Below are positions 44,539 to 52,955 of a DNA stretch of 64,000 nucleotides, piece after piece; the first letter of the stretch is position 1, and every line of letters begins with the position of its first letter. The stretch lies in assembly GCA_944324305.1 (NCBI GenBank), contig CALUVV010000008.1, positions 1 through 64,000 of the forward strand. The letters are read 5' to 3'. Origin of the DNA: Candidatus Gastranaerophilales bacterium (GTDB lineage Bacteria > Cyanobacteriota > Vampirovibrionia > Gastranaerophilales > Gastranaerophilaceae). The translations under genes were made by a program, and so were the position numbers. Below the pieces are notes generated by a model that saw nothing but the letters and a program-made list of their open reading frames with translations, was not told the DNA's origin and did no database searches.

Positions 44539-45840
44539 CTAAAATATAATTACTGCAAGCAGTGCAAAAAGAATTAAAGGAATATTATAGTGAATAAAAG
44601 TCGGAATACATGTATCTTTAATATGATCATGCTGCCCGTCGACATTTAATCCTGCTGTCGGCCCTAAAGTCGTTCCCGAAGCCGGAGATCCCGCATCACC
44701 CAATGCAGCGGCAGCGGCAAATACAACAATTGCTTCCATAGGATTAAATCCCAGCTTAATAAATACAGGCACAAACAGCACCGCAAGAATAGGAATAGTA
44801 CCAAAAGAAGTTCCTATACCTATTGTTATAAATAATCCTACTGCCAGCATTAAAAATGCAGCCAGAAGCTTTGAACCCATCATAAACGGTATAAGTCCCT
44901 GCACCAGTGTATCAATACCGCCCGTTGACTTTAAAACACCCGCAAATCCTGCGGCAACAAGCATTACAAAAGCAACATATCCCATAAGGCCAATACCTTC
45001 ATTAATCAGTATATCCATTTTTTCGGGATTAATTGCACGCGTTCCGAAAATTATAGTCAAACCTATCAATGCACCCAGAGGAAGAGACTTTGTCCATAGT
45101 TGAACAGCCAAAGTTGCAACAGCCGCAAGCAATGTTATATAGTGGCTTCCTGTAAACCTTAAAGAACGTCTTCTTTCTTCCCTGAAGGGAATATTTTCGT
45201 ATTCTCGCGGCTTTCTGTAAGAAATAAACACAGCCCATAAAAGGCCGCATAACAGCCCGAAACCTAATAACCAGACGGACTGCCACACATCGTTTACGGA
45301 AACTTTCATCCCGTTTAATGTCATGTTATCCGCAAGAAGTCTTTGAAATATAAGCCCGAAACCTGCAGGAAAAACAATGTAAGGCGTAACAAGCCCGAAA
45401 GCAAGGGCACAGGCAACAGCACGTCTGTCAAGCTTTAATTTATTCATAACAGAAATTAAAGGCGGAATTATAACAGGTATAAACGCAATATGAACAGGAA
45501 TTAAGTTCTGTGAAGCACACGCAAGCAAAGTTAGAATTAAAAGTAAAATAAATTTATTGTTTTTAATCAAAAGACTTATTCTTTTAGCAAGAACATCTGC
45601 AAGCCCCGTATGCGCCATTGCAGCGGCAAAGGTTCCTAAAAGAATATAACTCAAAGCAGTTTCACTGTTTTGTCCCATGCCGTTAATAAAAACATCCATA
45701 ATCTGCCCTGCATGCATCCCTGCAGCTTTGCCGGCTACAATAGCAGACACAATTAGTGCTAATAAAACATTCACTCTGCACAAACAAAGTACGCAAAGTA
45801 ATATAACTGCAATTATTATAGGGTTAAATAACAATTCCAT
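44539..45840 (-). CDS. Na+/H+ antiporter-family transporter (YuiF/HisP-like)
   Basis: A 433-residue integral membrane protein with about eleven hydrophobic helices. Recognisable blocks are GMGQNSETALSYILLGTFAA, QNLIPVHIAFIPVIIPPLI, FITIGIGTSFGTIPILAVLF and ALGDAGSPASGTTLGPTAGL; the last is typical of the NhaC-related Na+/H+ antiporter family that includes Bacillus YuiF. The substrate (Na+, or an amino acid such as histidine) cannot be set from sequence. It follows thyX by 6 bases. Confidence 0.83.
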   Translation of the reverse strand: MELLFNPIIIAVILLCVLCLCRVNVLLALIVSAIVAGKAAGMHAGQIMDVFINGMGQNSETALSYILLGTFAAAMAHTGLADVLAKRISLLIKNNKFILLLILTLLACASQNLIPVHIAFIPVIIPPLISVMNKLKLDRRAVACALAFGLVTPYIVFPAGFGLIFQRLLADNMTLNGMKVSVNDVWQSVWLLGFGLLCGLLWAVFISYRKPREYENIPFREERRRSLRFTGSHYITLLAAVATLAVQLWTKSLPLGALIGLTIIFGTRAINPEKMDILINEGIGLMGYVAFVMLVAAGFAGVLKSTGGIDTLVQGLIPFMMGSKLLAAFLMLAVGLFITIGIGTSFGTIPILAVLFVPVFIKLGFNPMEAIVVFAAAAALGDAGSPASGTTLGPTAGLNVDGQHDHIKDTCIPTFIHYNIPLILFALLAVIIF

Positions 45841-45846
45841 ATAAAA

Positions 45847-46563
45847 TTACACACCTGCTTTTGCAATTAAATCTTCAAATTTAGGTTTTCTGCCGCAGCA
45901 TTTATCTTCATCGCAGTAGCCTAATCTTTCACATTTAGGTACAAGATAAGGTTTCAGCCATGGTTCTTCTTTAACGAGTTCATCACACATCATTTTAACC
46001 ATGGTTCTAATTTCGTATTGTGCACGTGTGCAAAGTCTCAAGTTTGCCACATGTATTAATTCTCTCAAATTCAAACTTACAACAAGAGAGCTTGCAGCCG
46101 CATTAGGAAGCACAAATCTTGCGTCCTCTGCGGGGATACCTGCTTCAACAAATTCCTGATACTGCTCGGAAATTTTACTCATAAACTGAACAAATTTTTC
46201 TTTTAATTCGGGATTTTTTTCGATAGTAGGAGGAATTATATAATCAAATTGTCCTTTTTCTTTAACATATCTTTGAGATTTTTGAGAAAAAGACATGTGC
46301 CTGTGTCTTACAAGCTGATGAGTACATGCTCTTGAAACATTAGCAATTGCAAAACTTACCTGAATATGTTCGATTGTTGAGTAATGACCTGATGAAATAA
46401 CTCTTTCAATAAGTTTAAGCATTTTTTCTTTATCATCTGTGCTGTTATAAATATTAATCGGATAATCAGCACTGTAACAGGTTCTGCAGGCTGTGTAAAC
46501 AGTCTTTAACATATTTTCAGGCTTTGAAATTAAATTTACAACAGGCTTGTTATTGTTTTCCAT
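45847..46563 (-). CDS. thyX: FAD-dependent thymidylate synthase
   Basis: ThyX makes dTMP with FAD and methylenetetrahydrofolate. The signature RHRHMSFSQKSQRY (RHRxxSxxxxSxR) is present, with STIEHIQVSFAIANVSRACT before it and NLRELIHVANLRLCTRAQYE near the C-terminus. I chose ATG 46563 (238 residues) because AGGGG lies 7-8 bases upstream. The longer TTG reading from 46593 runs through that ribosome site. ThyX is common in anaerobes and Cyanobacteriota relatives. Confidence 0.94.
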   Translation of the reverse strand: MENNNKPVVNLISKPENMLKTVYTACRTCYSADYPINIYNSTDDKEKMLKLIERVISSGHYSTIEHIQVSFAIANVSRACTHQLVRHRHMSFSQKSQRYVKEKGQFDYIIPPTIEKNPELKEKFVQFMSKISEQYQEFVEAGIPAEDARFVLPNAAASSLVVSLNLRELIHVANLRLCTRAQYEIRTMVKMMCDELVKEEPWLKPYLVPKCERLGYCDEDKCCGRKPKFEDLIAKAGV

Positions 46564-46649
46564 ACATTTCCCCTTCTTAATTCTGTAATACAATTATACC
46601 ACTCTTAATAACAGAATGGCACAATGTAAATTTTTGTAGAGTAAATATT

Positions 46650-47428
46650 CTACCACGGATAATCCTTATTGATTTTCCATCCGTCATATTGAATAAGAGC
46701 TCCGCAAGTAAATGCATATCCGCCTTTATTACAATTATAATATTTACTACGGTCTGTAATTGCAGTCCTTGTCTGTCCAAAACCTTCAAAATATATTCCG
46801 GGTTTAACAATTACGGTATCGGCAATATCTTGATTTCCAACCAATGAATCCGTTAAAAGTAAAAGAGAAAAAATATCCTTACCAGTTCTATTAGGTCTTT
46901 TATTTCCGTTTAAATCCAGTATTATTCTTGATATAACATAATTATTATAAAGGCTTTGATAAACATAAAGCATTGACCCATCAGACATAACAACAATCCA
47001 TGTATTATCTTTATCACCCGGGAGCTTATCTGTACCGTTAGGACCTGCAGGCACAACATATTTATTGCCTTCAAGCCCGAAATGTATACCTTTATTTTCA
47101 CAATCTCCAAGAATACAATAATCAACAATGTTCAAATACGGCAGAATATAATTTTCAAATAAATTATGTCCGTAACCAACATCCCAATCACCTAGAAAAC
47201 CATTATCCGCTTCAGATAATCTTACAGCTTGAGATAAAGAACTGTATGATTTCTTTAATTGTGTCAATGTCACGTTCTTTTGATATGCTGCCATTAAAAC
47301 AGGTAAGGTTAATGCGGATACCGCACCGATTATACCTAAAGTTACAAGAACTTCCGCCAAAGTAAAAGCGTGAGTAGAGCTTAGATTACGCCCCCCCCCC
47401 GAGTTGTATAATTAAATAAATTTTTCAT
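46650..47428 (-). CDS. Type IV pilin-like protein, frameshifted by a 10-G tract (phase OFF)
   Basis: The natural start is ATG 47428 with AAAGGAG 6 bases upstream. After MKNLFNYTT the frame enters ten G and hits TAA after Arg-Gly-Gly-Gly-Val-Ile. Adding one G (or removing two) joins it to the downstream frame: ...RNLSSTHAFTLAEVLVTLG and onward to 46650, giving 259 residues with a perfect prepilin motif. The downstream frame alone would have to begin at a TTG in the middle of the motif. So this copy is OFF at ten G, either by phase variation or by a homopolymer miscount. The mature domain shares the 'D-x-N-G-x-K-R/K-P-N' motif with the pilin at 39168-39842. Confidence 0.85.
47391..47400 (-). 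repeat. Poly-G tract (10 nt) in the pilin leader
   Basis: Ten C on the + strand; coding sense ACAACTC-G10-CGTA. It lies 28 bases after the ATG, upstream of the prepilin cleavage site. Confidence 0.9.
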
Positions 47429-47476
47429 AATAGCTCCTTTCTTACTTATATAATAATTTTAACATAAATTAAAAAA

Positions 47477-47507
47477 AATAAGCACCTTTAAAGGTGCTTA
47501 TTTTTGT
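47477..47507 (-). terminator. Intrinsic terminator of rpmE
   Basis: Perfect palindrome AAGCACCTTT/AAAGGTGCTT followed on the minus strand by a T run, about 15 bases after the rpmE stop. Confidence 0.85.
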
Positions 47508-47520
47508 AAATATAATGAAA

Positions 47521-47724
47521 CTATTTTTTGTTTCCGTAACGTTTGTTAAATCTTTCAACACGGCCTTCAGAGTCAAGTATTTTCTGCTGTCCTGTATAGA
47601 ACGGGTGGCAGTTGTTGCAGATTTCAACTGTAATATTATCATTAATTGAACCTGTTTCTATTTCGTTGCCGCAAACGCATTTGATAGTTGTTTTCTTATA
47701 ATCCGGATGAATTCCTTGTTTCAT
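47521..47724 (-). CDS. rpmE: 50S ribosomal protein L31 (zinc-binding form)
   Basis: From ATG 47724 (GAGG 7 bases upstream) it has 67 residues, the usual L31 length. It has [20 protein letters not shown], then [20 protein letters not shown]. The CxC...CxxC cysteines mark the zinc-containing paralogue. A strong terminator follows. Confidence 0.96.
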   Translation of the reverse strand: MKQGIHPDYKKTTIKCVCGNEIETGSINDNITVEICNNCHPFYTGQQKILDSEGRVERFNKRYGNKK

Positions 47725-47913
47725 ATTTAACCTCTTTCTTTTTCTCAAGATTCCAAACTTGATTAATTTTAATTTCGACTAATTATATGATACAACAGAA
47801 ATAAAAAAGTGCAAGCGGAAAAAATCTCATGCATTTGTCTGATGTTAAAATTCTTTAATTTTGGCATAATAACAAAGTTATCCGTTATTAGATTTTTAAA
47901 GGTGATATTTAGA

Positions 47914-48081
47914 ATGAATCTGCACGAACAATGTTTATTGAGATATCTTCAAAATCCCGATGAATTGTCATATTCTACAGAAATTTTAAAGCTTAATAAT
48001 TTTATCCTCGAAAAACAATTTTTACTGAAACATTTTGTTGCCAAATCTTCTGCCTTCAATTATACTGAAAGAATGAAATAG
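47914..48081 (+). CDS. Small protein, 55 residues, unknown
   Basis: From ATG 47914, with AAAGGTGA about 8 bases upstream, to the stop at 48081. The sequence begins MNLHEQCLLRYLQNPDELSY and continues LNNFILEKQFLLKHFVAK, amphipathic and probably helical, with no signal peptide. A longer reading starts at 47809 but lacks a ribosome site. It lies 20 bases before the GGDEF gene and could be co-transcribed with it. Family not recognised. Confidence 0.5.
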   Translation: MNLHEQCLLRYLQNPDELSYSTEILKLNNFILEKQFLLKHFVAKSSAFNYTERMK

Positions 48082-48101
48082 TATAAAGAAGATAGAGGGT
48101 T

Positions 48102-49868
48102 ATGTTCAAAAAAATATCTTATGCGATAGGTTTAATATTTTTTGTTATATTTGCTTTTTTAATATTAAAAAGTGCTAATTTAAATAATTTTGTGGATACA
48201 ATAGAGAACAGGACTTTTGACCTGCGGCAAAGTATATTAATAAATGAAGGTTCAAAAAAAGCCAGCAAAGACATTGTAATTGTTGCGATTGACGATGCGA
48301 CTTATGAATATATTCTGGATAATTACGGCGAATGGCCTTTACCGCGTGATACTTACGCAAAGATAATAAATTATCTGGAAAAACAAAGTCCCCGCGCAAT
48401 TGCTTTTGATTTAATGTTCGTAAAATCGCTGAAAAGCAAAAATCAGGCTGATGAAGCACTTGTACAAACATTTAAAAAGTATAATAATCTTTATACTTCA
48501 ATGAATTTTGACAACCAGTCGGAAGATTTAAGAATTCCGCCGGAGCTGCCGAAAAAGTTAACAATTAATGTCAAAAATAATTCAGACATTGATTTTAATC
48601 AGCTTACATACACAAACTGCAGAACTATTCTTGAAGGAATACTAAATGCGACATCCAATATCGGAATTATAAATGTTTCCCGCTCTGATGACGGTGTTTT
48701 GAGAAAAATGCCTCTTGTTGTTAAATATAAAAATGACTTTTACCCGCAGCTTGCTTTAAAAGTCGGCTTAAATTATCTCGGAGAAGAACAGACATCATAC
48801 GAGATAGATAAAAATTCAGAATTTAAACTCGGGGACAGAAAAATATTCCTTGATAAGGACGGAAGTGCAATTCTTAACTGGTATGGTCCGGCCGGAACTT
48901 ACACTTATATTCCGATGTATCAGCTAATCAAAGCGGTTAACGGAGAAAAAACAGAATTAGATTATGATTTTTCAAATAAAATAATCTATTTCGGAACAAC
49001 TGCCGCAAGTCTTTTTGATATTAAAACGGTTCCGGCAGGAAAAATTTATCCGGGTGTGGAAGTTCAAGCAACTTATGTAAATAATATTATTGACAATAAC
49101 TTTATAAGAAAGGTTAACAGAGGATATACAATAGCTTTAAGTATTTTACTTGCATTACTTATTGCGTCGGTTGTATCACGGGTAAGCTCGGCTTTTGCGG
49201 CTTCGATGATGTCATTATCGGCTTATCTTATTTATATTCTTATTGCTTATTATTCTATGAAATTTGAACATTTATGGCTTGAGGTTGTATACCCGCTTAT
49301 TTTTTCAATTGCAGCTTTTACCTGCGCATATATTATTAAATATCTTATTAAATCACGCGATTTTGAACAGCAATACAGACTGGCGACAACAGACGGGCTT
49401 ACCGAACTTTATAACCACAGATATTTTCAGGAACAAATCAGAATGCAGGTTGAACAGTCAAAACGTTATAACAATAACTTTTCATTAATTATTATTGATA
49501 TCGACTTTTTCAAAAAATTTAATGACACGTTCGGACACCAATCAGGAGATGCGGTATTAAGACAGGTTGCACAAACGCTAAAAAAGAATGTACGTGCCAC
49601 TGATATAGTTTGCAGATACGGCGGTGAAGAAATGAGTATAATACTTCCTAATACCGGAAAAGATGAAGCATTATCAACCGCGCAAAAAATATGCGAAAGA
49701 GTTGCTAACAGAAAATTCAAGCTCTCGGGAGACAGAGAAACAAATGTAACCATAAGTTTAGGAGTTTCAACATTCCCGTTTGACGGCGATACGGCATCCG
49801 CAATTATAGAAGCGGCAGACAAGCGTCTGTATAACGCAAAACATAACGGAAGAAATCAGGTAGGATGA
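48102..49868 (+). CDS. CHASE2-GGDEF diguanylate cyclase
   Basis: A 588-residue membrane sensor. One N-terminal span lies at residues ~5-25. The extracytoplasmic CHASE2 domain has DIVIVAIDDATYEYIL, WPLPRDTYAKIINYL and AIAFDLMF. Three membrane helices follow at ~345-420. The GGDEF domain has TDGLTELYNHRYFQEQ, IDIDFFKKFNDTFGHQSGD and active site GGEEM (507-511), a variant of GGEEF. An RxxD inhibitory site (Arg498-Asp501) sits 5 residues upstream, so an active, product-inhibited cyclase making c-di-GMP is expected. GAGGG precedes the ATG. Confidence 0.93.
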   Translation: MFKKISYAIGLIFFVIFAFLILKSANLNNFVDTIENRTFDLRQSILINEGSKKASKDIVIVAIDDATYEYILDNYGEWPLPRDTYAKIINYLEKQSPRAIAFDLMFVKSLKSKNQADEALVQTFKKYNNLYTSMNFDNQSEDLRIPPELPKKLTINVKNNSDIDFNQLTYTNCRTILEGILNATSNIGIINVSRSDDGVLRKMPLVVKYKNDFYPQLALKVGLNYLGEEQTSYEIDKNSEFKLGDRKIFLDKDGSAILNWYGPAGTYTYIPMYQLIKAVNGEKTELDYDFSNKIIYFGTTAASLFDIKTVPAGKIYPGVEVQATYVNNIIDNNFIRKVNRGYTIALSILLALLIASVVSRVSSAFAASMMSLSAYLIYILIAYYSMKFEHLWLEVVYPLIFSIAAFTCAYIIKYLIKSRDFEQQYRLATTDGLTELYNHRYFQEQIRMQVEQSKRYNNNFSLIIIDIDFFKKFNDTFGHQSGDAVLRQVAQTLKKNVRATDIVCRYGGEEMSIILPNTGKDEALSTAQKICERVANRKFKLSGDRETNVTISLGVSTFPFDGDTASAIIEAADKRLYNAKHNGRNQVG

Positions 49869-51127
49869 AATTCTTTATTATTATTTTTAACCAGCTCAAA
49901 GTCTTTGAAAATACCATAATTACATGAATTGTAAATATTATTTTGTTTATAATTTTTAGAATCCATTTCTACATCTTTTCGGATTATTTTATTCATTAAA
50001 TAAGGAGTTCCGTATCCTACAACACTTGCCAGAGTTGCAAGATTAATAAAAAAATTTAATGCAGCAATACTTTTAGACTTTCCTTTAAGATTTTTTATCG
50101 GAATTGTTCGAGGAATAATTTTATTCATAAATGTTTTAGGTGCATTTTTGTCTAAAATTTCTGTTCCTAAAAATTTGTCAGATACTTTTGCAAGAATACT
50201 GTTTATTATAATATCACCGCCGAAAAATACTGTAGTAGCAACGGAGCCACTAAGTAAATTGTTTTTTAATTCCGTTTTATTTCTTGATGCTAAAGCTATC
50301 CCCGAATAAGCTAGAAGCATAAACAAAAAAAATGGTAAACGCTTCATAAAAATTCCATTAGTATAATCAAACATATTTGCATTTTTTTTTATAAATCCGC
50401 TTAAACCTTTAATATTAGGAGAATTTAGTCCTTTTTTTATACCTAACGGAAGCATAGCAAGCAAAATTATAGCACTTGCAATTATTCCTTTTCTAAGAGG
50501 TTCTGTTTTTTTATATTTTGCAGCTCGCTTTTCAACTAACCCCTTATCAGCAAGTTCAAATTCCGCAGAATATCCATCCATGTTTGATTTCTTTTTAGTT
50601 AGAGCATTATTACAAAAAGCCATAGCAGAAATAGAACCGCTTGAAAACAACAAATCAAAACTCAATACGGCATTCTTTGCATTAACAAGTCTTTTTCTGA
50701 CCGCATTGTAATCACCATTATAAGTGTTAATAATTTTAGAATAGTCAGTTTGTTTTTCTTTAGATAAAATTTCTAATCTTTTTTTAAATACATTAGCATC
50801 TGTTAAATATTTATTTGATAATTCAATTAAATTACTTTCTTTTGCAAAAATTTTGGGAGTCAGTTTTCCAATGTATTTCATTGCTAGCCGATTAGTTATC
50901 GGAATTGTAATAAATGGACTTAAAAAGGCCAGACTATAATTAACCCCAACACGACGAATTCTTTCTTGACGCTCAATTTTATTATTTGCAAGACAAATAA
51001 AAGGAATATCAAATGAAGCATCTACCAGAGCTTTGTTAAGAAAAACATTCTCTTCCAGATATGCAGCTGTAGATACACCAACGTTTCCAAACTTAAATTT
51101 GTCACTCTGTACTCTATCTATCTTCAC
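49856..51127 (-). CDS. Multi-span membrane protein of unknown function
   Basis: A 423-residue protein beginning KIDRVQSDKFKFGNVGVSTA, then at least five hydrophobic helices (YSLAFLSPFITIPI, IIASAIILLAMLPLGI, RLPFFLFMLLAYSGIALA, FFINLATLASVVGYG) separated by Lys-rich loops. The start codon is GTG. The N-terminal 'F-K-F-G-N' motif resembles the starts of other orphan proteins here. No family recognised. It overlaps the convergent GGDEF gene by 13 bases. Confidence 0.7.
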   Translation of the reverse strand: MKIDRVQSDKFKFGNVGVSTAAYLEENVFLNKALVDASFDIPFICLANNKIERQERIRRVGVNYSLAFLSPFITIPITNRLAMKYIGKLTPKIFAKESNLIELSNKYLTDANVFKKRLEILSKEKQTDYSKIINTYNGDYNAVRKRLVNAKNAVLSFDLLFSSGSISAMAFCNNALTKKKSNMDGYSAEFELADKGLVEKRAAKYKKTEPLRKGIIASAIILLAMLPLGIKKGLNSPNIKGLSGFIKKNANMFDYTNGIFMKRLPFFLFMLLAYSGIALASRNKTELKNNLLSGSVATTVFFGGDIIINSILAKVSDKFLGTEILDKNAPKTFMNKIIPRTIPIKNLKGKSKSIAALNFFINLATLASVVGYGTPYLMNKIIRKDVEMDSKNYKQNNIYNSCNYGIFKDFELVKNNNKEFHPT

Positions 51128-51215
51128 ATAAAGTACAAAAACAAAACAAAAAAAATTTTTGCTATATTAATAATAAATATAACATGTTAAATATTTTTTC
51201 AGTAACAATCAAAAG

Positions 51216-51890
51216 CTAGATTACCGGAACGTCCACAGGATCAAGCAGTATAACGTTCAAGATTTCTCCTTTTCTTAGATTTACATCTTTACCTTTTCTT
51301 ATCATATCGGCAATACCGTCATATACATAGTATACACCGCCGCCAAATGCACCGCCTATTGCACAAATTCCTGTCATTAGCTGATCGGCAATAATTACGT
51401 CATCAAAAACATCTCCGCCCCATTCAGTTGCGTTTACCGTTATCTCTTTGGTATTTTCCCAATTTTCTTTCAATGCATCTTTATAACCGCGCGAAGAAGT
51501 AATTCCGCCGTCATAAGTTAAATCGCTTCTGCCAACAACAGAAAAAGTCAATGGAAGCTGTCGTCCGTTAGGAGTAACAACATGGTCAAAATCCAAATAC
51601 AAAACCGCTCCTTTTGACATTCTCTTAGAAGGTTCAATCCTCTTTATGGTTCCGCGGACAAGCGACCCCATAGGAAGTATAACATCGGAATCTGCTGTCT
51701 GATCAGTCATCATTATTGCGGTAAATTCAGAGCCTGCCTTATCTGTTGTTGTTGAAACAGGGTTCATCATTTGAAGCGAAAACTTTGTCCCGGCAGGAAT
51801 TCTTTTTGTTTTGGCTTTGGCGTTAAAAGGTGCCGCAGAAACGGTTTGCGCAAACAATAAAAGTGACAACATTATAGTTAAAAATCTCAT
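51216..51890 (-). CDS. Exported protein, possibly TrbI/VirB10-like β-fold
   Basis: A 224-residue protein with a clear signal peptide (MRFLTIMLSLLLFAQTVSAA). The mature part has PAGTKFSLQMMNPVSTTTDK, then MGSLVRGTIKRIEPSKRM and LYLDFDHVVTPNGRQLPLTF. This 'G-S-x-V-x-G-x-I ... L-x-F-D ... P-x-G-R-x-x-P' pattern occurs in TrbI/VirB10-type and other envelope proteins. The C-terminus has a glycine-rich hydrophobic stretch. AAGGAG precedes the ATG. Function unknown. Confidence 0.7.
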   Translation of the reverse strand: MRFLTIMLSLLLFAQTVSAAPFNAKAKTKRIPAGTKFSLQMMNPVSTTTDKAGSEFTAIMMTDQTADSDVILPMGSLVRGTIKRIEPSKRMSKGAVLYLDFDHVVTPNGRQLPLTFSVVGRSDLTYDGGITSSRGYKDALKENWENTKEITVNATEWGGDVFDDVIIADQLMTGICAIGGAFGGGVYYVYDGIADMIRKGKDVNLRKGEILNVILLDPVDVPVI

Positions 51891-51962
51891 AGTAACTCTC
51901 CTTATTTCTCATACATTTTAGACAATTTTTCATAAAAAAGCAATAGGCAAAATATTAAGAAC

Positions 51963-51991
51963 TTGCGGTAAAAATAAAATATTGCTACAAT
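51963..51991 (+). promoter_or_regulatory. Extended -10 promoter with probable leaderless TPR mRNA
   Basis: TTGCGG (51963-51968), 17 bases, TGC-TACAAT (-10 at 51986-51991), then exactly 6 bases to ATG 51998. Confidence 0.65.
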
Positions 51992-51997
51992 TTACGT

Positions 51998-52924
51998 ATG
52001 TCAAAATCTGATAAAATAGAAGAACTACAAAGTATTCTGAAGCAAGACCGGACAAATTTTCAGGCACGCAGACAGCTTGCTGTATTATTATTGGATTGCG
52101 GCTATCCTGAAGAAGCAAAGCTGCATTTCTTGTATTTATCCAAAATTTTTAAGGATGACAGCGGAATTTTTTATAATCTCGGGATTACGTATGAAAAACT
52201 TAAAGAGCTCAATAAAGCTGAAGAAGCATATAAAAAGGCAATTGAGCTTGCTCCTGATGAAGTTGACGCATTTTATAATCTCGGACTTGTTTACATTGAT
52301 AAAAAAAGATACGAAGAGGCTGTTGAATGTTTTGAAAATGTACTTGCAAAAGATAACAACGATTCAAATTCGTATTTTTCAATCGGTCTGTGCTACTTTA
52401 AAGAAGGCAAGCTTGACGGAGCAAAATACTATTTTCAGCGTACAATTGAACTTAATGATGAAGATATATATGCGCATTTCTATATCGGTAACATATTAAA
52501 AGAGCAGGGGGAAAACGATGCTGCAAGGGAAAAATTCAAAAAAGTCTTAGAAATTTCTCCCGATTACAGCTGGGCATATTTTAATCTTGCATCAATTGAT
52601 TATGAAGAAGGAGATTTGGACGCGGCTGCCTTGAATTTAGAAAAAACGCTTGAATTAAATCCCAAAGATATTGATGCCTACAGGGTTTATGCAAAAATAA
52701 TGACCAAATATAACCGTCTTGATAATGCTGCGCTTATAATGGAGCGGTCAATTGACAATTGCGGAGCAAACGGAGATTCTTATTATATTCTTGCTCAAAT
52801 TCAGAAACTCAGAAATGCAAATGATGAGTATGTAAAATGTATGAATAGTGCTTTAAAGTTTAATAACAGCTTGTCAATACCTCCTAAACTGGTAAAAAAC
52901 GAGCTGGACAATTTTATGAAATAA
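51998..52924 (+). CDS. Cytoplasmic TPR-repeat protein
   Basis: A 308-residue protein of tandem TPRs: AEEAYKKAIELAPDEVDAFY, AVECFENVLAKDNNDSNSYF, AKYYFQRTIELNDEDIYAHF, AREKFKKVLEISPDYSWAYF and AALNLEKTLELNPKDIDAYR. There is no signal peptide. It probably mediates protein interaction; the partner is unknown. No Shine-Dalgarno is seen. The promoter spacing suggests the mRNA starts at the ATG. Confidence 0.85.
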   Translation: MSKSDKIEELQSILKQDRTNFQARRQLAVLLLDCGYPEEAKLHFLYLSKIFKDDSGIFYNLGITYEKLKELNKAEEAYKKAIELAPDEVDAFYNLGLVYIDKKRYEEAVECFENVLAKDNNDSNSYFSIGLCYFKEGKLDGAKYYFQRTIELNDEDIYAHFYIGNILKEQGENDAAREKFKKVLEISPDYSWAYFNLASIDYEEGDLDAAALNLEKTLELNPKDIDAYRVYAKIMTKYNRLDNAALIMERSIDNCGANGDSYYILAQIQKLRNANDEYVKCMNSALKFNNSLSIPPKLVKNELDNFMK

Positions 52925-52949
52925 TCCCGCCTTAAAAAGGCGGGATTAT
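52921..52949. terminator. Bidirectional intrinsic terminator
   Basis: Stem ATAATCCCGCC (52921-52931) with GGCGGGATTAT (52939-52949), between the convergent TPR and EF-hand-like genes. Confidence 0.8.
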
Positions 52950-52955
52950 CACGGG

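Noticed and set aside
47789-47800. Twelve-base match to the outer half of the switch repeat (GATACAACAGAA) upstream of rpmE
   Set aside because: Only one half of the repeat is present and the rest does not align. In AT-rich DNA this is borderline chance.
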